Both the position numbers and the translations under genes were made by a program. Of a stretch of 64,000 nucleotides of DNA, positions 26,985-36,017 are shown piece by piece. Position 1 is the first letter of the stretch, and each line of letters starts with the position of its first letter. This DNA is from Candidatus Phosphoribacter baldrii (GTDB lineage: Bacteria > Actinomycetota > Actinomycetes > Actinomycetales > Dermatophilaceae): NCBI GenBank assembly GCA_016704565.1, contig JADIZV010000001.1:496001-560000 (forward strand), in the 5' to 3' direction. The notes under the pieces are model-generated. The model saw only the letters and a list, made by a program, of their open reading frames with translations. It did not search any database and was not told the DNA's origin.

Positions 26985-29023
26985 GAGCGGTCCTCACGCG
27001 GCATACCGGACGCGTGAGCCGCGTCGCGCGCGGCCTGCTGGGCGTCGTGTTCGGCGATACTCGCCAACCGCGCGTTGTATGCCGTGAGGTCGGCATCGTG
27101 GTCGCGGTCGGCTTGACGGTCGTGCCGTCGCGCCTCGGCGTCGTCGGAACGCACCCACGCCAGCACGAGCAACATCGCCAACAACAGCGACGGGACATCG
27201 CCGATGCCCCAGGCGATGGCGCCGCCATGACGCTGGTCGAGCAGCGGGTCGGGGATCCAGGGGATGTTGACGATCGAGAAGAAGCCCGGAGCCAGCAGGG
27301 TGTTGCTCGACTGGATGGCCACTCCGAAGAACGCATGGAACGACATCGTGGCGAAGAGCACGACCAACCGCAGGGCCGGTGCCCACTTGCGCGGCCCGGG
27401 GTCGACGCCGACGAGGACCATGGCGAACAGATAGCCGGCCAGCAGGAAGTGGACGATCATCAGGACGTGGCCGGTGTGGGTCGTCAGGGCCAGCTCGAAC
27501 AACGGCGAGTAGTAGAAGATGATGAGCCCGAACACAAAGTTGATCCCGGCGACAATCGGATTGGCCCAGAAGGCAACGTATTTCGAGTGCACCAGGCCGA
27601 GAACGATCTCGCGTGGACCGTAGGTGCCGTCCTTGCGGTGCGGCTCAACTCGGGCGATGAGGGTGATCGGCGCAGCGAGCACCAGCAGGATCGGCACGAT
27701 CATCGCGATGGTCATGTGGCTGGTCATGTGCCACGAGAACGACACCCGCCCATAGACGCCCGGCGCCCCGCTCACCGACCAGATGAAGGTCAGCCAGGCG
27801 AACACCCAGACGATGGTGCGGCCGATCGGCCACCGGTCGCCGCGTCGATGCAGCCGGATCGCCGCTCCCACATAGAGCGCGATGGCAACGACTGCGACGG
27901 TGCCCCACAGCCAGTCCCAGCGCCACATGGTCAGCCAGGACATCGAGTCGGGCGCGGCGGGCTCCGGGTAGTTGGTCAATGCCTCGGCCAGCGTCGCGGC
28001 CACCGGACGTTCGAGGTTGGGGTTGCCGGTGCGGGCCAAGGCCGTCGCGATGCCGATCGCAGCCCCCATGACGGCCAGCTCGACCGCCACCAGACGCGCG
28101 AACAACGGCGCCGATGAAGGGTTTTCCCGCAGCCGCCCGATCACCTTGATCCGTTGCGCCAGCCCCAACTGACCCAGCACGACGACGGCAACGACCTTGG
28201 CCAGGATGATCGCCCCGTATGCCGTCCCCAAATCTGCCAGCCCCGACATCCGGACTGCGGCGCTCGCCACACCGGACAGGGCCACGGTGAGCAGCGACCA
28301 GGCGGCGACCGTGGAGTAGCGCTCGACGACGATGGGCAGCCACTTCCCCAGCGCCGGGCGCAGCAGCATCAGCGCACCAAGCCCGCCAACCCACGCGGCA
28401 GTCCCGACCAGGTGGAAGGCCAACCCATTGACCGCGGTCTCGTGCTCGACGGTGCTCGCCGCGTGCCCGGCCAGGGCCAGCGGCAGGATCGCGACGACCG
28501 CGACGATGCCGGCCCACAGGACTGCTCGGCGGCTGCTCCAGACCGCGGCGACGGTCACCGCGATGGCGGCCAGGAACGCGCTGATCAGCCCCTCGCGCAA
28601 CGTCTCGACCGACCAGACGAACCGCTGGAATTGGCTGAGGAAGCCAGGTGACCCCACCGGGGTCCCGGCGATGTCGGCGAAGCCCAGCACGACACCGACG
28701 AGCCCCGAGACGACCCACGTGATGCCCGTGGCGATGCCCAACCGAGGTGCCCGCGCGAGGGCTGCCTTGGCCCGGTCGGGGATGGCGACGGCGGCCAACA
28801 GGAACAACCCGACGGTCAGCGAGGCGGACAGGTCGTGGATGGCCCGGACGATCGGCAACCCCCAGCGGACCAGAGCGCCGGGATCTTGCAGCCCGGGGGC
28901 AGCGGGCGCGGCGGCACCCCCGACCACGACGGTCACCAGGCAGGCGGCCAACGCCACCACGCCGGTGACGATCAGGGGCGCGCGACGCAGGGCAGGGCGG
29001 TTGTCCGAGAGGGCGGTGGACAT
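26981..29023 (-). CDS. CopD-CtaG fusion membrane protein, copper handling/cytochrome oxidase assembly
   Basis: 680 residues, many membrane helices. The N-terminal half is a CopD-like copper resistance domain (IVRAIHDLSASLTVGLFLLA; LAFHLVGTAAWVGGLGAL with the conserved His). The C-terminal half is a CtaG (caa3-type assembly factor) domain, with FSWHMTSHMTIAMIVPILLVL, THTGHVLMIVHFLLAGY and FHAFFGVAI containing metal-ligand-type His and Met residues. This fused arrangement is usual in actinomycetes. It probably passes copper to cytochrome c oxidase. ATG at 29023, 26 bp from the divergent gene start at 29050. Confidence 0.88.
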   Translation of the reverse strand: MSTALSDNRPALRRAPLIVTGVVALAACLVTVVVGGAAAPAAPGLQDPGALVRWGLPIVRAIHDLSASLTVGLFLLAAVAIPDRAKAALARAPRLGIATGITWVVSGLVGVVLGFADIAGTPVGSPGFLSQFQRFVWSVETLREGLISAFLAAIAVTVAAVWSSRRAVLWAGIVAVVAILPLALAGHAASTVEHETAVNGLAFHLVGTAAWVGGLGALMLLRPALGKWLPIVVERYSTVAAWSLLTVALSGVASAAVRMSGLADLGTAYGAIILAKVVAVVVLGQLGLAQRIKVIGRLRENPSSAPLFARLVAVELAVMGAAIGIATALARTGNPNLERPVAATLAEALTNYPEPAAPDSMSWLTMWRWDWLWGTVAVVAIALYVGAAIRLHRRGDRWPIGRTIVWVFAWLTFIWSVSGAPGVYGRVSFSWHMTSHMTIAMIVPILLVLAAPITLIARVEPHRKDGTYGPREIVLGLVHSKYVAFWANPIVAGINFVFGLIIFYYSPLFELALTTHTGHVLMIVHFLLAGYLFAMVLVGVDPGPRKWAPALRLVVLFATMSFHAFFGVAIQSSNTLLAPGFFSIVNIPWIPDPLLDQRHGGAIAWGIGDVPSLLLAMLLVLAWVRSDDAEARRHDRQADRDHDADLTAYNARLASIAEHDAQQAARDAAHASGMPREDRS

Positions 29024-29049
29024 GCCTCCACCCTAGGTACTGTGCCCTT

Positions 29050-29913
29050 ATGCCGCAGCACCCGGTGCCCCCTTCGGATCTGGCTGGTCTCATCGCCGCG
29101 TTCGCCCAGACCGCGCAGGCGGTGGTCGACCTCGGACGAGGGTGCACTGAGGGCGACTTCGCACGGCATACGGAATGTCCTGGGTGGAGCGTCCAGGATC
29201 AGGTGAGCCACGTCGCGGCGCTGGAGTCGGTGTTCGCTGGCGAGCCGCCGCTGCGCGTCGAGGTGCCCGACCTGCCGCACCTGCACAGCGATATGGCGCG
29301 GTTCATGGAGTCGGGCGTCCATGCCCGCCGCGGCCGGTCCGGCGCGGACGTGGTCGAGGAGCTAGCCGGGCTACTGCCCCGGCGCGTCGCGGCCCTGTCC
29401 GACCCGGCGCTCACCCTCGACTCGAACATCGAGAGCGCGATCGGGCCGCGGCCGGCTGGTGCGTTCGTCGGCCTGCGAGTCATCGACGTGTGGTGCCACG
29501 AGCAGGACATCCGCGCCGCGTTGGGTCTGCCGCTCGCCCTCGACACCCCCGGCGCGGTCCTGTTTACGAGCCGGGTGCTCGGCGCGTTGCCGATGATCGT
29601 GGCCCGCGAGGCGGCCGTGCCCGTCGGGCAGACGGTGCTCGTCGAGGTGACCGGTCCGGTGCAGGGCACCGCGGCGGTGCGCGTCGAGCAGGGCACCGTG
29701 GAGGGCTCCGTGGAAGGCTCCGACGGTCGGCCACATGGGGTGGTCGTCGCCCCGGACGCCGTCAGCGGGCCACTCACCCGGATCACGCGGAGCACGGAAG
29801 CGTTCACCCGCCGGGGTGCGGGTCGACGCGACCTCGCGAACACTCCGTATGCCGTCTCCGGCGACCCCGCGATTGCCGCCGCCGTCGTCGAGCACCTCGT
29901 CATCACCCCGTAG
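29050..29913 (+). CDS. Maleylpyruvate isomerase family mycothiol-dependent enzyme
   Basis: 287 residues. The N-terminal DinB-like four-helix fold shows ECPGWSVQDQVSHVAALE with the metal-binding His and VIDVWCHEQDIRAALG with the second His pair, typical of the MDMPI family, which uses mycothiol as thiol cofactor. The C-terminal SCP2-like part runs to the end. Substrate unknown. Its promoter must overlap that of the divergent copD-ctaG gene. The presence of such an enzyme supports an actinomycete host. Confidence 0.85.
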   Translation: MPQHPVPPSDLAGLIAAFAQTAQAVVDLGRGCTEGDFARHTECPGWSVQDQVSHVAALESVFAGEPPLRVEVPDLPHLHSDMARFMESGVHARRGRSGADVVEELAGLLPRRVAALSDPALTLDSNIESAIGPRPAGAFVGLRVIDVWCHEQDIRAALGLPLALDTPGAVLFTSRVLGALPMIVAREAAVPVGQTVLVEVTGPVQGTAAVRVEQGTVEGSVEGSDGRPHGVVVAPDAVSGPLTRITRSTEAFTRRGAGRRDLANTPYAVSGDPAIAAAVVEHLVITP

Positions 29914-29955
29914 TCGGCGACTCAGACCGCTCGGCTCCCGGCCACTCCCGCCGAT

Positions 29956-30002
29956 TTGCTTGCATGCAGCAATCAAACTTATGGTTGCGTGGTGCAAGCA
30001 AC
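29956..30002. promoter_or_regulatory. Twin inverted repeats over the MarR gene start, likely autoregulatory operator
   Basis: TTGCTTGCATGCAGCAA (29956-29972) and GTTGCGTGGTGCAAGCAAC (29984-30002) share half-sites TTGC...GCAA. The outer ends TTGCTTGCA and TGCAAGCAA are exact complements. The second covers the GTG starts of the marR gene, the classic position of a MarR operator. Confidence 0.65.
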
Positions 30003-30558
30003 TACCTCTTCCGATGCCGTTGAGGTGCCGGGCGTCCACTCGGGCGCCGCTATGGTGCCGGGTGTCGCTGAGTTCTCGGGCACGGCTGAGGTCTCGGGGG
30101 TTGCGTCGGCCACGTCCGAGGCGCTCGGTGCACAGCTGGTCACCCTGGTCAAGCTCCTCGTCGCCATGCGCCAGCACGCTCCGGTCCCGCACCCGGCCGT
30201 GGACCACACCCACTACCCCGTGTTGTTTGCGCTCGCAGCCGGACCGCAGCGGATCTCCGATCTCGCCGGCTGCGCCCACGCCGACATCTCGACGGTGAGC
30301 CGCCAAGTCACGCACTTGGTCCACCACGGGTTGCTCGTCAAAGTGGCCGATCCCGACGACGGGCGGGCCCACCGGGTCTCGCTCACCGACGACGGCCGGA
30401 CTGCCATCGACCGGACCATCACGGCGCGCGGGGAATGGCTCGCCGCGATCATGTCCGACTGGTCCGACGCCGACGCCCGGGCCTTCCTCGACCAGCTCAA
30501 CCGGTTCGCCGACTCCCTCGAGACCGCCAAGGCGAGGGCCGAGCGCACGGCGCGCTGA
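29992..30558 (+). CDS. MarR family transcriptional regulator
   Basis: 188 residues from the GTG at 29992 (29989 and an ATG at about 30052 are alternatives). The winged helix is clear: HYPVLFALAAGPQRISDLAGCAHADISTVSRQVTHLVHHGLLVKVADPDDGRAHRVSLTDDGR. The first 45 residues are a repetitive Val/Gly/Ser tail (VPGV, FSG, VSGV) not usual in the family, so the true start may be internal. It sits 45 bp upstream of an MFS exporter gene and probably represses it and itself through the twin palindrome. Confidence 0.9.
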   Translation: MQATTSSDAVEVPGVHSGAAMVPGVAEFSGTAEVSGVASATSEALGAQLVTLVKLLVAMRQHAPVPHPAVDHTHYPVLFALAAGPQRISDLAGCAHADISTVSRQVTHLVHHGLLVKVADPDDGRAHRVSLTDDGRTAIDRTITARGEWLAAIMSDWSDADARAFLDQLNRFADSLETAKARAERTAR

Positions 30559-30602
30559 CCGGCATACCGATTCGATTCACGCAACCACCTCCAGGAGCCT
30601 TC

Positions 30603-32501
30603 GTGTCCACCCCCGCAGCGGCAGGTATGCCGCCCACCCCCACCCCCGCGGCACCCGCCGAGGGGCTGACCCACCGACAGATCCTCACGATCCTGTCCGG
30701 GCTGATGACCGGGATGTTCCTGGCCGCGCTCGACCAGAACATTGTCGGCACCGCGATCAAGACCATCGCCGACGAGCTGCAGGGCCTGTCCGCGCAGGCG
30801 TGGGTGACCACGGCCTACCTCATCACCTCGACGATCGCGACCCCGCTCTACGGGAAGCTGTCGGACATCTACGGCCGCAAGAAGTTCTTCATGGCGGCCA
30901 TCACGATCTTCATCATCGGCTCGGCCATGTGCTCGTTCGCTGCGTCGATGTATCAGCTGGCGGCGTTCCGGGCAGTCCAGGGCATCGGTGCAGGCGGGTT
31001 GTTCTCGCTGGCGCTGGCGATCATCGGCGACATCGTGCCGCCTCGGGAGCGGGCCAAGTACCAGGGGTATTTCCTGGCCGTCTTCGGCACGTCGTCGGTG
31101 CTTGGCCCGATCATCGGCGGGTTCTTCGCCCAGGCCGACTCGATCCTCGGCATCACCGGCTGGCGTTGGGTGTTCCTCGTCAACGTGCCGGTCGGCCTGG
31201 TCGCGCTGTTCATCGTCGCGCGGACCCTGCACGTCTCGCACTTCCCGCGGGTGTCGGCCATCGACTGGTGGGGCGCCTTCACGCTCGTCATCGGGGTCGT
31301 GCCGTTGCTGCTTGTGGCTGAGCAGGGGCGCGAGTGGGGCTGGACGTCGGGGAGTGCGCTCACGGCATACGCCATCGGGCTCGTGGGGCTGATCGCCTTC
31401 GTGTGGGTGGAGACCCGCATGGGTGAGGCCGCCCTCATCCCGATGCGGATCTTCCGCAACCGGACCATCGCCATCGCGCTCGGCGGCGGGGTCGTCATCG
31501 GTTCGGGGATGTTCGGCGGGATGCTCGTCATCCCGCTGTATCTGCAGATCGTCCACGGGGCGACGCCGATGACGTCCGGCTTCCAGATGCTGCCGATGGT
31601 GCTGGGGATGATGATCGCGTCGGTCGTGTCCGGACAGTTGATGACCCGGACTGGCAAGGTGCGGATCTTCCCGATCGTCGGCGTGCTGCTCATGGTCATC
31701 GGGTTGCTGGCGCTGTCGCGGATCTCGGCCGACACCGACATCCGGGTCGTCATGGGCCTGATGTTCCTGTTCGGGCTGGGGCTGGGCAACACGATGCAGC
31801 CGCTGACGCTCGCCGTGCAGGCCGTGGTCGACCCGCGCGACATGGGGATGGCGACGAGCGCGGCGACCTTCTTCCGGCAGATGGGTGGGACGCTCGGCGT
31901 CGCGGTCTTCCTGTCGGTGCTGTTCAACACGGTGGGCGACAACATCAAGAACGCCTTCACGGCCGCTGCCGGTGACCCGGCGTTCGTGGCGGCGATGAGC
32001 GACCCGGCCGTGCTGGCCAACCCGACGAACAAGGCTTTGGTGACCGCGTTGGCGGCCCGCGACACCTCGGCTTTCGGCAATGTGCTCGGCGACTCGTCGG
32101 TCATCGGGGCGCTGGACCCGCGGCTGGCGCACCCCTTCAAGGTCGGGTTCGCCACGTCGATGGACCTGGTGTTCCTCCTGGGCGCTGTGGTGTGTGCGGC
32201 TGGGCTGCTGGTCCTGCTGTTCATGCCCGAGGTGCATTTGAGCTCGCGCTCGGCCCAGCAACGCGCCGCGGACGATGCGACCGCTCGGGCCGCTGCGTCG
32301 GGTGAGTCCGGTGCGTCCGGTGAGTCCGGCCCGGCCAACCTGGCCGGTTCTGGCGACCCCGAGCCGGGGCCCGCGGACGCGGCTGCGCACCGGACGGTCA
32401 CTCGCGACCTGGTCGACGCCGTCACCGTCGAAGCGGGCGGACACTCCCTCGACGAACTGCCGGACGCTGCCGATGCCTACGAAGGTCACCACCGCGGCTG
32501 A
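30603..32501 (+). CDS. MFS multidrug exporter, DHA2 (14-helix) family
   Basis: 632 residues from a GTG at 30603 that follows CCAGGAGCC. Motif A is GKLSDIYGRKKF, the QacA/EmrB-type ALDQNIVGTAIKTIADEL is in helix 1 and the GPIIGGFF motif C is in helix 5. Fourteen helices can be traced. A long hydrophilic tail (about the last 90 residues, with repeated ASGES) extends into the cytoplasm, which is longer than usual. Exports hydrophobic compounds by proton antiport. Likely co-transcribed with and controlled by the upstream MarR protein. Confidence 0.92.
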   Translation: MSTPAAAGMPPTPTPAAPAEGLTHRQILTILSGLMTGMFLAALDQNIVGTAIKTIADELQGLSAQAWVTTAYLITSTIATPLYGKLSDIYGRKKFFMAAITIFIIGSAMCSFAASMYQLAAFRAVQGIGAGGLFSLALAIIGDIVPPRERAKYQGYFLAVFGTSSVLGPIIGGFFAQADSILGITGWRWVFLVNVPVGLVALFIVARTLHVSHFPRVSAIDWWGAFTLVIGVVPLLLVAEQGREWGWTSGSALTAYAIGLVGLIAFVWVETRMGEAALIPMRIFRNRTIAIALGGGVVIGSGMFGGMLVIPLYLQIVHGATPMTSGFQMLPMVLGMMIASVVSGQLMTRTGKVRIFPIVGVLLMVIGLLALSRISADTDIRVVMGLMFLFGLGLGNTMQPLTLAVQAVVDPRDMGMATSAATFFRQMGGTLGVAVFLSVLFNTVGDNIKNAFTAAAGDPAFVAAMSDPAVLANPTNKALVTALAARDTSAFGNVLGDSSVIGALDPRLAHPFKVGFATSMDLVFLLGAVVCAAGLLVLLFMPEVHLSSRSAQQRAADDATARAAASGESGASGESGPANLAGSGDPEPGPADAAAHRTVTRDLVDAVTVEAGGHSLDELPDAADAYEGHHRG

Positions 32502-32515
32502 CCGCGGGCACGAGA

Positions 32516-32563
32516 CGGTGAGCGGGCGGCATACCCCCTGGTGGGTATGCCGCCCGCTCACCG
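32516..32563 (+). terminator. Hairpin behind the MFS gene, built on the GGCATAC word
   Basis: CGGTGAGCGGGCGGCATACC pairs with its mirror ending at 32563 around a short loop. The stem is about 20 bp and contains GGCATAC and GTATGCC. Probable terminator. Confidence 0.75.
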
Positions 32564-32855
32564 TTGCGACCCCCTCACCGTTGCCGCCGACTCGCCCTGG
32601 CGGCCCGACCACTCAGGGCGCTGCGCCTGGGGTCATCCTCGCTGACGGGCCCGTGGCGCGTCTCGGCATTCGGGCGACCGTTACGCGGGCCTGAGCGCAC
32701 CGGCATACGGGAACGTCACCCGGGCCCACGAACAATGGTCGCCCGTATGCCGGACGCCCCCGGAGCGCAGACCCGAGGCGCGGCGTGGTGCCGCGCACGT
32801 CTACACGCAGGGCAACCGCAGGGGCTGGACCTCGATGAAAGGCCGCCGACAGCGG
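32564..32855. other. Intergenic region without a supported gene
   Basis: About 290 bp between the MFS terminator and the end of a minus-strand gene. It holds another GGCATAC inverted pair (CGGCATACGGG near 32700 with CCCGTATGCCG near 32743), a possible hairpin with a 30-nt loop. Short ORFs here look like arginine-rich noise. Confidence 0.5.
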
Positions 32856-33320
32856 TCAGCGGGCGTCTTGGGGTCCGGGCGTGAGGTCCCACGGGCCGGG
32901 GCCGGCAGCACCAGAACCCGGCGCAGGGTCGACGCCGGAACCGTGCGACGCCTGGTCGGCGAGGACACCGGGAGCGGCGGGCTGGCCCGGGGGGCTCGCC
33001 ACGGCGAGCCGCTGGTCACGCGCCCGCAGCCGCTCGGCCTGCGCCTCCACCTGCGCGGCGGTCGGACCGCCGTCGTCCCAGCGCAGCGACAAGGCGTGGA
33101 ACGCGATGCCGACGCCCCAGCCGAGGATGGGCCAGATCGGCCAGAAGTAGCCGCGCCCGGTCATCGCCCAGATCGCCACGAGGAAGCCGTTGACGACGAC
33201 GTAAGAGGTCAGGTGCTCGCGGAACTCCCCCTTGGCCTTGAGTCGCTTGAGCGCACGGTCGCGCAATTCGTCGTCGTAAGACCGCGGCACGCGGGCCGAG
33301 TCATCGGAGTTCTTCCCCAT
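32856..33320 (-). CDS. 2TM domain protein
   Basis: 154 residues. After a charged start, KGEFREHLTSYVVVNGFLVAIWAMTG and YFWPIWPILGWGVGIAFHALSL are the two membrane helices of the 2TM domain family; the tail is Pro/Gly/Ala-rich. I chose the ATG at 33320 over one 21 bp upstream because GGGAGG sits 6 nt before it. It lies 71 bp downstream of the E2 gene on the same strand. Function of the family is unknown; some members are fused to histidine kinases. Confidence 0.75.
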   Translation of the reverse strand: MGKNSDDSARVPRSYDDELRDRALKRLKAKGEFREHLTSYVVVNGFLVAIWAMTGRGYFWPIWPILGWGVGIAFHALSLRWDDGGPTAAQVEAQAERLRARDQRLAVASPPGQPAAPGVLADQASHGSGVDPAPGSGAAGPGPWDLTPGPQDAR

Positions 33321-33391
33321 GGCGTCCTCCCGGGTCAGCACCGTCGAGTCGGGACATCTGGCCTCACGGCCTGATGTCCAGTGTGCCCCAC

Positions 33392-34990
33392 TCAGCCCCA
33401 GACCAGGCCCCGAGCCGGGTCCTCGAGGATGGCGGCGACCGTGGCGAGGTAGCGCGAGCCCAACTCACCGTCGACGAGCCGGTGATCGAAGGACAGGGCC
33501 AGGTTGGTGACGTGCCGGATCGCGATCTCGTCCGCACCGGCCGAGTTCGTCACCACCCACGGCTGTTTGCGGATCACGCCGAACGCCATGATCGCCGACT
33601 CGCCAGGGTTGATGATCGGCGTGCCGGTGTCGACCCCGAACACCCCAACGTTGGTGATCGTGATCGTGCCGCCGGACATCTGCGCCGGCTGCGTGCGACC
33701 CTCCCGAGCGGTGGTGGTCAGCGCCCCGATCGCGGCCGCCAACTCATGCATGGTCATGAGGTCAGCGTCCTTGATGTTCGGCACGATCAGGCCACGGGGC
33801 GTCGCTGCGGCGATCCCCAGGTTGACGTAGTGCTTGACGACGATCTCCTGAGCCGCCTCGTCCCAGACCGCGTTGATCTCCGGATGGCGCCGCACGGCCA
33901 GACACATCGCCTTGGCGAGCACGAGCAGGGGCGTCACCTTGACGTCCTTGAACTCCTTGTCGGCCTTGAGCCGGTCAACGAGCTCCATGGTCCGGGTGAC
34001 GTCGACGGTGATCCACTCGGTGACGTGGGGCGCGGTGAACGCCGACCCCACCATCGCCTGGGCGGTCATCTTGCGAACGCCCTTGATCGGGACTCGCGTC
34101 TCCCCGCGGGCCTCGCCGCGCGGCGGCATACCGGAGGCGTATGCCGCGGCCGTCACCGTCTCCTCCGGCGCGCCGCCGTGGATGTAGGCGTCGATGTCCG
34201 CTCGGGTGACGATCCCGCCGGGCGCGGGCACGTGGGCGAGGTCGACGCCGAGGTCCTTGGCATATTTGCGGACCGGGGGCTTGGCCAGCACCCGAGCAGG
34301 GCTGGCCGGGGCGTTGGCGCCGCCGGCCTGGGCAAGCTCGGTGAGGTTGCGGGTGTCGCGGCGGACCTCCGGGGCGTGGGCGGCCACGAGGCCACCCATG
34401 CGGGCGGTCGGCGGCTGCTCGATGTGGCCGCCATCCTTGTCCGGCGGCGCGGCGACCGTGCGGACTAGGTCATCCTTGCGGCGCGGGCGACGGACCGCCT
34501 CGGTCTGCTTGATGCCGTAGCCGACGAGCACCGCGGTGCGTCCGGTCGACGTGGTGCCGCCGATCAGCCCTTCGGCAACGCTCTCATCTGCAGCGGCTGC
34601 CGCTTGACCGGCCCCCGCCCCACCCGCTCCTTCTGGTTTAGCCGCCATGGCGGCCAAACTGGGGGAGGCAGAGGGAGAGGAGCTGGCAGGCCCGACGGGT
34701 GCCGCAGCGGCGGCGGGGGCTGGCGCGGAGGGTGGGCCACCGGCATACGTGGGGTCGTCGATGGCGATGATCGCGGACCCGACCTCGACGGTCGCCCCCT
34801 CGGGGGCGACCAGCGCGGCCACCGTCCCCGCCCACGGGATGGGCAGCTCGACGAGCGACTTGGCGGTCTCGATCTCGACGACGATGTCGTTGACCTTGAC
34901 GACGTCGCCGACGGCGACCCGCCAGGTGACGATCTCGGCCTCGGTCAGGCCCTCACCGGGATCAGGCAGGAGGAACTCACGGATTCCCAT
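33392..34990 (-). CDS. bkdC: Branched-chain 2-oxoacid dehydrogenase E2, dihydrolipoamide acyltransferase
   Basis: 532 residues. Lipoyl domain at 1-80 with the lipoyl lysine in VEIETAKSLVELP; a long Ala/Pro linker; peripheral-subunit-binding domain near 240-275 (RKYAKDLGVDLAHVP); catalytic domain to the end with SFDHRLVDGELGSRYL (His and Asp of the HxxxDG motif). Transfers the acyl group to CoA. The E1 genes precede it by 15 bp; no E3 gene is present, so a shared lipoamide dehydrogenase must serve. Pyruvate rather than branched-chain substrates cannot be fully excluded. Confidence 0.88.
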   Translation of the reverse strand: MGIREFLLPDPGEGLTEAEIVTWRVAVGDVVKVNDIVVEIETAKSLVELPIPWAGTVAALVAPEGATVEVGSAIIAIDDPTYAGGPPSAPAPAAAAAPVGPASSSPSASPSLAAMAAKPEGAGGAGAGQAAAAADESVAEGLIGGTTSTGRTAVLVGYGIKQTEAVRRPRRKDDLVRTVAAPPDKDGGHIEQPPTARMGGLVAAHAPEVRRDTRNLTELAQAGGANAPASPARVLAKPPVRKYAKDLGVDLAHVPAPGGIVTRADIDAYIHGGAPEETVTAAAYASGMPPRGEARGETRVPIKGVRKMTAQAMVGSAFTAPHVTEWITVDVTRTMELVDRLKADKEFKDVKVTPLLVLAKAMCLAVRRHPEINAVWDEAAQEIVVKHYVNLGIAAATPRGLIVPNIKDADLMTMHELAAAIGALTTTAREGRTQPAQMSGGTITITNVGVFGVDTGTPIINPGESAIMAFGVIRKQPWVVTNSAGADEIAIRHVTNLALSFDHRLVDGELGSRYLATVAAILEDPARGLVWG

Positions 34991-35005
34991 GCGGCACAGC
35001 CTCTT

Positions 35006-36016
35006 TCAGTACGCCATCAGGCGGTCGACGGCATCGAGCACTCGGTCGAGGTCGGGGAGGAACTCTTCCTCGATCCGGCTCGGCGGGTAAGGAACGTTGT
35101 AGCCGCCGACCCGGGCGACCGGTGCCTGCAGGGAGTAGAAGCACTCCTGCTGGATGAGCGCGGCGATCTCAGCCCCCAGGCCGAGGAACGTCGACGCCTC
35201 GTGCACGACCACACAGCGCCCGGTCCGGCGCACCGACTCGACGATGGCGTCGGTGTCCAGCGGCGACAGCGAGCGCAGGTCGATGACCTCAAGGCTGCGG
35301 CCCTCCTCGGCGGCGGCCTGCGCGGCCTGCAGGCAGGTGCGCACCATCGGGCCATAGGCCAGCACCGTGACGTCGGTGCCGTGCCGCAGCGTCGCGGCCT
35401 CGAACAGCCCGCGGCCGGGCTCAGCGGTGATCTCACCCTTGTCCCAGTAGCGGCGCTTGGGCTCGTAGAAGATCACCGGGTCGCGACACTCAATGGCCTG
35501 CTGGATCATCCAGTGCGCGTCGTGCGGGTTGGAGCAGGCGACAACCCGCAGCCCGGCCGTGTGCGCGAAATAGGCTTCGTTGCTCTCGGAGTGGTGTTCG
35601 ACGGCGCCGATGCCCCCGCCAAACGGGATGCGCACGACGATCGGCAGCTCGACGTGGCCCAGCGAGCGGGCTCGCATCTTGGCGATCGAGCTGACGATGT
35701 GGTCGAACGCCGGATAGACGAACCCATCGAACTGGATCTCCACGACCGGCCGGTAGCCCCGCAGCGCCAACCCGACCGCCGTCCCCATGATCCCCGACTC
35801 GGCCAGCGGCGTGTCGATGACGCGGTCCTCGCCGAAGTCCTTCTGCAAGCCCTCGGTCACCCGGAACACCCCGCCGAGCTTGCCGATGTCCTCGCCCATG
35901 AGGATCACCTTGGGGTCGCGTTCCATCGCCGCCCGCATGCCGCTGGTGATCCCCTTCGCGAGGGTGGTCGTCATCGGGTATGCCGCGGGCCCGTCTTTGC
36001 GTGTCACCTCGCCCAT
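35006..36016 (-). CDS. bkdB: 2-oxoacid dehydrogenase E1 beta subunit, branched-chain type
   Basis: 336 residues. LMGEDIGKLGGVFRVTEGL, DTPLAESGIMGTAVGLAL, EIQFDGFVYPAFDHIVSSIAKMR and the closing DRVLDAVDRLMAY region are typical of E1-beta. Binds thiamine diphosphate at the interface with E1-alpha. The ATG at 36016 is 1 nt after the stop of the alpha gene. The YEPKRRYWDKGE segment is common in branched-chain-type enzymes. Confidence 0.9.
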   Translation of the reverse strand: MGEVTRKDGPAAYPMTTTLAKGITSGMRAAMERDPKVILMGEDIGKLGGVFRVTEGLQKDFGEDRVIDTPLAESGIMGTAVGLALRGYRPVVEIQFDGFVYPAFDHIVSSIAKMRARSLGHVELPIVVRIPFGGGIGAVEHHSESNEAYFAHTAGLRVVACSNPHDAHWMIQQAIECRDPVIFYEPKRRYWDKGEITAEPGRGLFEAATLRHGTDVTVLAYGPMVRTCLQAAQAAAEEGRSLEVIDLRSLSPLDTDAIVESVRRTGRCVVVHEASTFLGLGAEIAALIQQECFYSLQAPVARVGGYNVPYPPSRIEEEFLPDLDRVLDAVDRLMAY

Positions 36017-36017
36017 G

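Noticed and set aside
30213..32612. 799-codon minus-strand frame opposite the MFS exporter
   Set aside because: His/Arg/Asp-rich nonsense composition and antisense to a clear 14-helix transporter.
32564..32884. Small plus-strand gene between MFS and 2TM genes
   Set aside because: Arg/Pro-rich, no ribosome site, overlaps the end of the 2TM gene.
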